From: Vicinamibacteria bacterium
GTDB lineage: Bacteria > Acidobacteriota > Vicinamibacteria > Fen-336
Reading direction: 5' to 3'
Assembly: GCA_025923995.1 (NCBI GenBank)
Contig: JAICEW010000012.1
Span: 1 to 42,658, forward strand
Length of the DNA stretch: 42,658 nt
The notes beneath the pieces are model-generated. The model had not been told where the DNA came from. It ran no database searches and saw only the letters and a list, made by a program, of their open reading frames with translations. The translations under genes and the position numbers were made by a program. This document shows, piece after piece, positions 37,352 to 42,658 of the stretch (its first letter is position 1; each line of letters opens with the position of its first letter).

Positions 37352-37505
37352 CGGTGACGCCCTCCTTGAACATCCAGGCTTGCAGGGTGAGCGTCCACAC
37401 CATGGCGACGCGGTCGGACGGGCTCAGCGCCGCCAGCGAGGCGTCGCGCCCGACGTCACCGAGGCGCGTCTTGCGGACGGGATAGGCGGAACGATCCGGG
37501 ACCAT
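37239..37505 (-). CDS. small protein upstream of and overlapping the nucleotidyltransferase gene
   Basis: MVPDRSAYPVRKTRLGDVGRDASLAALSPSDRVAMVWTLTLQAWMFKEGVTDEPRLRRDVV...; resembles small partner ORFs I recall next to such nucleotidyltransferases. The C-terminal extent beyond RRDVV is uncertain. Confidence 0.55.
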   Translation of the reverse strand: MVPDRSAYPVRKTRLGDVGRDASLAALSPSDRVAMVWTLTLQAWMFKEGVTDEPRLRRDVVCTRRGSRGLHDRGSPRPGGTRGPTGHR

Positions 37506-37516
37506 TGGGGCACAGC

Positions 37517-38464
37517 TTAGCGCAGCCGCGCGTGTCTTTCAGGGCGCCGCAGCTGCTTCAGGGCCTCGCGGAAGTCCGGCGGCAGCGGGCTCTCCACGCG
37601 GATGGACGCGCCGGTGCGCGGGTGGCTGAACGCCAGCGTGCGCGCGTGGAGCATCTGGCGAGGTGCGGCGGGCGCCTGTCGGGATGCCACCCGGGGGCTG
37701 GCTGCCTTCGCCGACTTGTCCGTCGCCCGGCCGTACACCGGATCGCCCAGCACGGACAGGCCGACGTGCGCCAGGTGCAGGCGGATCTGGTGCTGGCGGC
37801 CCGTCTCCAGCGCGACCTCCAGCAGCGCCCCGCCCGCGAACCGCTCCAGCACCTTGAAGCGCGTCACCGCCTCGCGCGAGGGCTCGTCGCCTCTTGCGAT
37901 CCGCCGCCGGCCGCCCTCGTACGCGTCGTGGATGGGCGCGTCGATCGTGCCCTGGTCCGCGCGCGGCGCGCCGAGCACGATCGCGGCGTACCTGCGCTCG
38001 ATGCGGTGCTCGCGGAAGAGGTCGCGCAGGGCGGACTTCGTCTCCGCGTTCAGCGCGAACGCGAGCGCGCCCGAGGTGTCGCGGTCCAGCCGATGGACGG
38101 CGCCGGCGAACGGCCGGTGCGGCTGGCGGTGGCGTGCGTAGTCCATCACCCGCGCGAGCGCGGTGTCCTCGTTCTTCGCGTCCGCCGACGTCGGGACCGA
38201 CAGCAGCCCGGCCGGCTTGTCGACGATCACGAGGTCCTCGTCCGCGTACAGCAGCGGCAGCGAGATGCGCGTCTTGGGCGTGGCCTTGCGGTTGCGGTCC
38301 CAGCGGACCTCGGCCGCTTCGGTCACGCGCTCGCCCGGCTCGCGGGACACGCGGCCGTCGATCGAGACCTGGCCCTTCTCGATCGCCGCCTGCGCCTGGC
38401 GGCGGGACAGCTCCGGATGGAGGCGGATCAGCGCGAGATCGAGTCGGAGGGGCTTGTCGCTCAC
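37517..38464 (-). CDS. RluA-family pseudouridine synthase with S4 domain
   Basis: GTG start at 38464; S4-like LRLDLALIRLHPELSRRQAQAAIEKGQVSIDGR; catalytic AVHRLDRDTSGALAFA; GRQHQIRLHLAHVGLSVLGDPVYG. Confidence 0.95.
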   Translation of the reverse strand: MSDKPLRLDLALIRLHPELSRRQAQAAIEKGQVSIDGRVSREPGERVTEAAEVRWDRNRKATPKTRISLPLLYADEDLVIVDKPAGLLSVPTSADAKNEDTALARVMDYARHRQPHRPFAGAVHRLDRDTSGALAFALNAETKSALRDLFREHRIERRYAAIVLGAPRADQGTIDAPIHDAYEGGRRRIARGDEPSREAVTRFKVLERFAGGALLEVALETGRQHQIRLHLAHVGLSVLGDPVYGRATDKSAKAASPRVASRQAPAAPRQMLHARTLAFSHPRTGASIRVESPLPPDFREALKQLRRPERHARLR

Positions 38465-39357
38465 AGCACCAGCCCCCGCTCGTCGTCCCACGCGGCGGGG
38501 TCCTGGCGGAAGTACTCGCCCAGGATCGCATAGACCTCGCGGTGGCGCTGGCGCAGCGCCTGCGGGATCTCGAAGAAGGCCTCGACCGCCACGGCCACGA
38601 ACTCGACGTCGCTCTCCTCGCCGTAGTCGTCGATCACCGACTTGCCACGCCGCAGGCGCTCGCGCTCCTTCTCGACCACCTGCAGCCACTCCTGGGCGCG
38701 CTCGCCGGGAAAGCCGACCGGCACCGCCCCGAACTCGGTCTGCGCCAGCCCCAGCATGTGCGCGAACTCGTGCAGGCCGACGTGGAACGCGTCCCACGGG
38801 TCCTCGAAGCTCTCGAGGAGCGCGGGCACGGACAGGATCACGGTGCCCCAAGGGTGCGCCTGGCCCGCCAGCTCGGGATCGTCGACGAACTCGTAGTCGC
38901 GGTCGAAGTCCTGCGGGTAGAGCAGGACCTCGGTGAGCTGGTCCCACTCGTACTCGGGCCAGCACAGGCTCAGCGTGACCGCGGACGCGGCGACCAGCAG
39001 CCTCAGGTCGTCCGTCGCCTCGATGCCCACGCCGGTGATGCGCTTCTCCGCCAGGAACACGCGGACGTCCGCCTCGAACCGGCGCCGCAGCGTTTCCGGC
39101 AGGCGCTCGTAGTGCTCGTAGCGGTCGTGCAGGAAGCGGCGCCAGGTGTCGGGGAAGGGCGCCTCCACCACCTCGCGGCGCAAGGCGCGGCGCCGCTGGC
39201 CCTGCGTCCACAGCACCGCCGCGCCCAGGGCCCCCAGAGCGCCGCCGACCATCGCGCCGGACGCTCCGGCCAGCGCCAGGCCCATCCCCGCCGCCACGAC
39301 CAGCACCAGCGCGCCCAGCGCGACCTCGTACCAGCGCTCGGCCGGCCGCGTCCTCAA
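38461..39357 (-). CDS. mtfA: MtfA-like zinc-dependent peptidase (M90 type)
   Basis: FLAEKRITGVGIEATDDLRLLVAASAVTLSLCWPEYEWDQLTEVLLYPQDFDRDYEF...GLHEFAHMLGL...EFVAVAVEAFFEIPQALRQRHREVYAILGEYFRQDPA; TTG start inferred from TTGA overlap. Confidence 0.88.
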   Translation of the reverse strand: MRTRPAERWYEVALGALVLVVAAGMGLALAGASGAMVGGALGALGAAVLWTQGQRRRALRREVVEAPFPDTWRRFLHDRYEHYERLPETLRRRFEADVRVFLAEKRITGVGIEATDDLRLLVAASAVTLSLCWPEYEWDQLTEVLLYPQDFDRDYEFVDDPELAGQAHPWGTVILSVPALLESFEDPWDAFHVGLHEFAHMLGLAQTEFGAVPVGFPGERAQEWLQVVEKERERLRRGKSVIDDYGEESDVEFVAVAVEAFFEIPQALRQRHREVYAILGEYFRQDPAAWDDERGLVL

Positions 39358-40331
39358 GCGCGTTCGTGCAGGAGGCGCTCGAGCAGCGACGCGTCCACGT
39401 TGGCGCCAGTGATCACGACCGCGACCGGGCGTCCCTCGGCCGCGTGGACCCGGCCCGCGCGAAGCGCGGCCACGCCGACGGCGCCCGACCCCTCCGCCAC
39501 CACCTGGTCCTGCGCCAGCAGGGCGACCATCGCGTCGGCGATCTCCTCCTCGCTCACCAGCACGTCCTCGTCCACGAGCGCGCGGTGCGCGAACACCAGC
39601 TCGCCGATGCCGCCCGCGATCCCGTCCGCGACGGTGGGTCCCGCGGGGTACTCGAGGAGGGCCTGGCCGCGCTTCAGCGACTCGCGGTAGGACGGCGAGG
39701 CGTCGGCCTGGACGCCCACGATGCGCACGCTCGGATCGATCGCCTTGGCCGCGATCGCGATGGACGCGATCAGCCCGCCGCCGCCGATCGGGACCACGAT
39801 CGTGCCGACGTCCGGCCGCTGGGACAGGATCTCCAGGCCGATCGTGCCCTGGCCCGCCGCGGTGGCCGGATCGTCGAACGCGTGCACGTAGGTGGCGCCC
39901 GTGCGTGCGCGCTCGCCGAGCGCGGCCGCGTGCGCGTCGTCGTAGGTCGCGCCCTGCTCGCGCACGTCCACGGGGAAGGTGCGCAGCTTCTCGACCTTCG
40001 CGCGCGGCGCGGTCTCCGGCACGTACACGGTCGCCTTGACCCGCCCGCCCAGGGCCTGCGCGGCGAACGCGACGCCGAGCGCGTGGTTGCCGGCGGAGGC
40101 GGTGACGATCCCCTGCGCGCACTGCTCGGGCGTCAGCCGGGACAGGTTCGAGAGCGCGCCGCGCACCTTGAACGACCCGGTCGGCTGCCAGCACTCCAGC
40201 TTCAGCAGGACGTCGTCGCGCCACGGCAGCGCGTACGAGCGACGCAGCGGCGTGGGCGGGAGGTGCGGGCGGATCGCCGTCTCCGCGCGGCGGATGTCGT
40301 CCGCCGTGAGCACGGTCGTGTACTCGCTCAT
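39354..40331 (-). CDS. threonine/serine dehydratase-like PLP enzyme
   Basis: LKLECWQPTGSFKVRGALSNLSRLTPEQCAQGIVTASAGNHALGVAFAAQALG...VVPIGGGGLIASIAIAAKAIDPSVRIVGVQ. Confidence 0.94.
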   Translation of the reverse strand: MSEYTTVLTADDIRRAETAIRPHLPPTPLRRSYALPWRDDVLLKLECWQPTGSFKVRGALSNLSRLTPEQCAQGIVTASAGNHALGVAFAAQALGGRVKATVYVPETAPRAKVEKLRTFPVDVREQGATYDDAHAAALGERARTGATYVHAFDDPATAAGQGTIGLEILSQRPDVGTIVVPIGGGGLIASIAIAAKAIDPSVRIVGVQADASPSYRESLKRGQALLEYPAGPTVADGIAGGIGELVFAHRALVDEDVLVSEEEIADAMVALLAQDQVVAEGSGAVGVAALRAGRVHAAEGRPVAVVITGANVDASLLERLLHERA

Positions 40332-42658
40332 GCGCGCTCCGGTCCCGCGGCCACCAGGTCCAGGCGCGGCTCGCCGCAGTGGGCCGCGATCTGGTCGGCC
40401 ACGCGGTCGCGCAGGGAGACGACCGCGCGCCAGCCTTCGCCCTCGGGGTGCACGGCGTGGCCGATCCAGAGGTGCACCGGCCCCGGCCGCGGGGCCCACC
40501 AGGTGCGCAGCCAGCGGCGGGTTCCTCGCAGCGCGATGGGCACGACCGGCAGGCCCCGCTCGGCCGCCGCCTTGAACGCGCCCAGCCGGAACGGACGCAG
40601 GCCCACGGTCTCGGTGAACGTGCCCTCGGGGAAGAAGAGCACGGCGTCGCCGTCGCCCAGGGCCCGGTCGATCTGGCCCGTGTCGGCGACCCCCTGCTGC
40701 GCGTCCCAGCGGTCGACCGGCAGGTGCCCGGCCTTGCGCGCGAACGGGCCGATCAGCGGCCAGCCCAGGACCTCCTTCTTGGCCACGATGCGCACGTGCC
40801 GCGGCAGCGCGGCCAGCATCGCGGGCACGTCCACGTAGGACGCGTGGTTGGCCGCGATCACGACCGGTCCGCTGGGCGGAAGGCGCTCGAGCCCTTCGAT
40901 CTCGATCCGCGCGCCGGCCAGCCGCGCCAGCAGCCGCGCGGCGAAGCGTCCCACGGCCGCGGAGCGCTTGCGTCCGGGCGCCACCATCGCCGGGGCCCAG
41001 AACACGGCGAACAGGGCGGCGACGAGCGCTGTCACGTAGGGGAGATACAGGACGCGCAGGGCGACGCCGGCTCGCGACGCGACCGCGGCCCATGCCGTGC
41101 CCGCCACCAGCCGCGCCTTGCGCCAGACCGGCGTGGCCGCGCTGCGCCCCAGGCCACCCGTCCGGTACAGCTCGCGCGTGGCCTGGCGCTGGATCTTGCC
41201 GGAGGACGTCTTGGGCACCGCGCCCGGCGCGACCAGCTCGACCACGTCGGGGGGCATGCCGATCGCGCCGTTGAGCGCGTCGATGACGGCGGCCGCGATC
41301 GTGTCGCGCTGCTTCGCGTCGCTGGCGCGCGTCTCGGCCACCACCACCAGGCTCTCCGTGCCCAGCGTGGGGTGCGGCACGCCGAACGCCACCACGCAGC
41401 CACGCCGCACGCCCGGCACGTCCGCGACCACCTCCTCGACCTCCTGCGGGATCAGGTTGCGGCCGCCCTTGATGATCAGGTCCTTGCTGCGGCCGGCGAT
41501 GTGGATCTCGCCGCCCAGCGCAAACGCCAGGTCGCCGCTGTCCAGGAACCCGCCCTCGCGCGTCATGGCCGCGGTGGCCTCGGGCTGGCGGTAGTAGCCC
41601 GACGTCATCGACGGTCCGCGGAAGTGGAGGCGTCCCACGCGGCCCTCGCCGACGGAAGCGCCGGCCTCGTCCACCAGGCGCACTTCGTGCTCCGGAAGCG
41701 CGGCCCCCACCGAGACGAACCGCAGCGCTCCCGGCGCGTCGCTCGGCGTCGCGACCCCGTCCCGCTCGAACGGCTCGCGCGCGACGCTCGTGACGCGCGG
41801 TCCCCGCCCGACCGGCGGGAACGCGAGCGCAACCGAGCTCTCGGCCAGGCCGTAGACCGGCATCATCGCCTCGCGCCGGAAGCCGTAGCGCTCGAAGCGC
41901 TGCGCGAACCGCTCCAGCGTGTCGGGGTTGACGGGCTCCGCGCCGTTGAGCGCGACGCGCCAGCTCGACAGGTCGAGCCCCTCGATCGCGTGGTCCGGGA
42001 TGCGGCGCGCGCACAGCTCGTACGCGAAGTTGGGCGCGGGGGAGAGCGTGGCCCTCCGTTCGTGGATGGCCCACAGCCAGCGCTCCGGCCGGCTCAGGAA
42101 CCGGAGCGGCGACTGGATGTCCACCGGCAGGCCCTGGTGCATGCAGAACAGCCAGGTCCCGATGAGACCCATGTCATGGTACAGGGGCAGCCACGACGCG
42201 CCCACGTCGCTCGGCCGCACGTCGATGCCGCGGCCGATCGCGCGGATGTTCGCGAGCAGGTTGTCGTGCGTGAGCAGCACGCCCTTGGGCCGCCCGGTGC
42301 TGCCCGAGGTGTACTGGATGAACGCGGGATCGGCGCCCTTCCCGGACGGCTCGACGACCGCGGCCCCGCGTCCGGCCAGCTCGCCCGCGGTCGTCACCCG
42401 CTTGAGCGTCGGGACCTTGGGCTTGAGCAGGCCCGCGACGCCGCGCGCGCGGTCGATCGTGATGAGCGACCGCACCTCCGCGTTGGCCAGGATCGCCGCC
42501 TGGCGGTCCGCGTACTCCTCGAGTCGATCGAGACGGACGGGCGGGTAGATCGGCACCGGGACCGCGCCGGCCAGCAGGATGCCCTGGAACGCGCGCAGGA
42601 AGTCGAACCCCGTGGGGAGCATCAGCGCGACCGCGTCGCCCGGCGCGATCCCGTCGTC
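40328..42658 (-). CDS. fatty-acyl-AMP ligase fused to PlsC-like acyltransferase, partial (continues beyond right edge)
   Basis: FIQYTSGSTGRPKGVLLTHDNLLANIRAIGRGI...SWLPLYHDMGLIGTWLF...KTSSGKIQRQATRELY; then NHASYVDVPAMLAALPRHVRIVAKKEVLGWPLIGPFARKAGHLPVDR and FPEGTFTETVGLRPFRLGAFKAAAERGLPVVPIALRG. Frame stays open to 42658. Confidence 0.92.
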   Translation of the reverse strand, partial: DDGIAPGDAVALMLPTGFDFLRAFQGILLAGAVPVPIYPPVRLDRLEEYADRQAAILANAEVRSLITIDRARGVAGLLKPKVPTLKRVTTAGELAGRGAAVVEPSGKGADPAFIQYTSGSTGRPKGVLLTHDNLLANIRAIGRGIDVRPSDVGASWLPLYHDMGLIGTWLFCMHQGLPVDIQSPLRFLSRPERWLWAIHERRATLSPAPNFAYELCARRIPDHAIEGLDLSSWRVALNGAEPVNPDTLERFAQRFERYGFRREAMMPVYGLAESSVALAFPPVGRGPRVTSVAREPFERDGVATPSDAPGALRFVSVGAALPEHEVRLVDEAGASVGEGRVGRLHFRGPSMTSGYYRQPEATAAMTREGGFLDSGDLAFALGGEIHIAGRSKDLIIKGGRNLIPQEVEEVVADVPGVRRGCVVAFGVPHPTLGTESLVVVAETRASDAKQRDTIAAAVIDALNGAIGMPPDVVELVAPGAVPKTSSGKIQRQATRELYRTGGLGRSAATPVWRKARLVAGTAWAAVASRAGVALRVLYLPYVTALVAALFAVFWAPAMVAPGRKRSAAVGRFAARLLARLAGARIEIEGLERLPPSGPVVIAANHASYVDVPAMLAALPRHVRIVAKKEVLGWPLIGPFARKAGHLPVDRWDAQQGVADTGQIDRALGDGDAVLFFPEGTFTETVGLRPFRLGAFKAAAERGLPVVPIALRGTRRWLRTWWAPRPGPVHLWIGHAVHPEGEGWRAVVSLRDRVADQIAAHCGEPRLDLVAAGPERA

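Noticed and set aside
34910-37357. 815-aa plus ORF antisense to S9 peptidase
   Set aside because: Composition typical of GC-rich antisense frames; opposite strand is unambiguous.
1-42658. CRISPR arrays, rRNA genes, IS elements with transposases
   Set aside because: No regularly spaced repeats, rRNA-like sequence or transposase-like ORF recognised on either strand.

Overview
High-GC bacterial chromosomal window with about 31 supportable protein genes and one intact tRNA. On the left are a minus-strand RND efflux operon (permease running off the left edge, adaptor, TolC-like protein) and a plus-strand thioredoxin-like/permease pair. Next is a 5.16-kb segment bounded by a perfect 57-bp direct repeat. 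One repeat copy is the 3' part of an intact tRNA-Ala(GGC) at 10739-10814(-); the other is a displaced tRNA 3' fragment at 5568-5624. I read this as a tRNA-integrated genomic island carrying a MazF/RHH toxin-antitoxin pair, a TPR-zincin fusion protein and an HxlR/SDR/SnoaL cassette, with no recognisable integrase. From about 10.8 kb rightward the window is mostly housekeeping/physiology: ECF sigma/anti-sigma, rmlAC, TonB receptor, amino-acid permease, BrkB-like protein, GH13 sugar phosphorylase, cation antiporter, carbonic anhydrase, K+ channel with RCK domains, two class-III aminotransferases, GDSL lipoprotein, PilZ, M23 and S9 peptidases, RluA-type synthase, MtfA-like protease, threonine dehydratase-like enzyme and a FAAL-acyltransferase fusion running off the right edge. 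The observations I rank highest are: (1) the tRNA-Ala att repeats and integrase-less island; (2) a 253-bp nested inverted-repeat element (31400-31652) containing two consecutive perfect 28-bp palindromes with shared outer arms; (3) a 113-bp same-strand overlap (37239-37351) where the tail of a small ORF and the start of a nucleotidyltransferase-like gene appear to be dual-coded; (4) two adjacent aminotransferases with an identically spaced C-x2-C-x8-C-x3-C insert. All family names are from reading translations and recall; no search was run.
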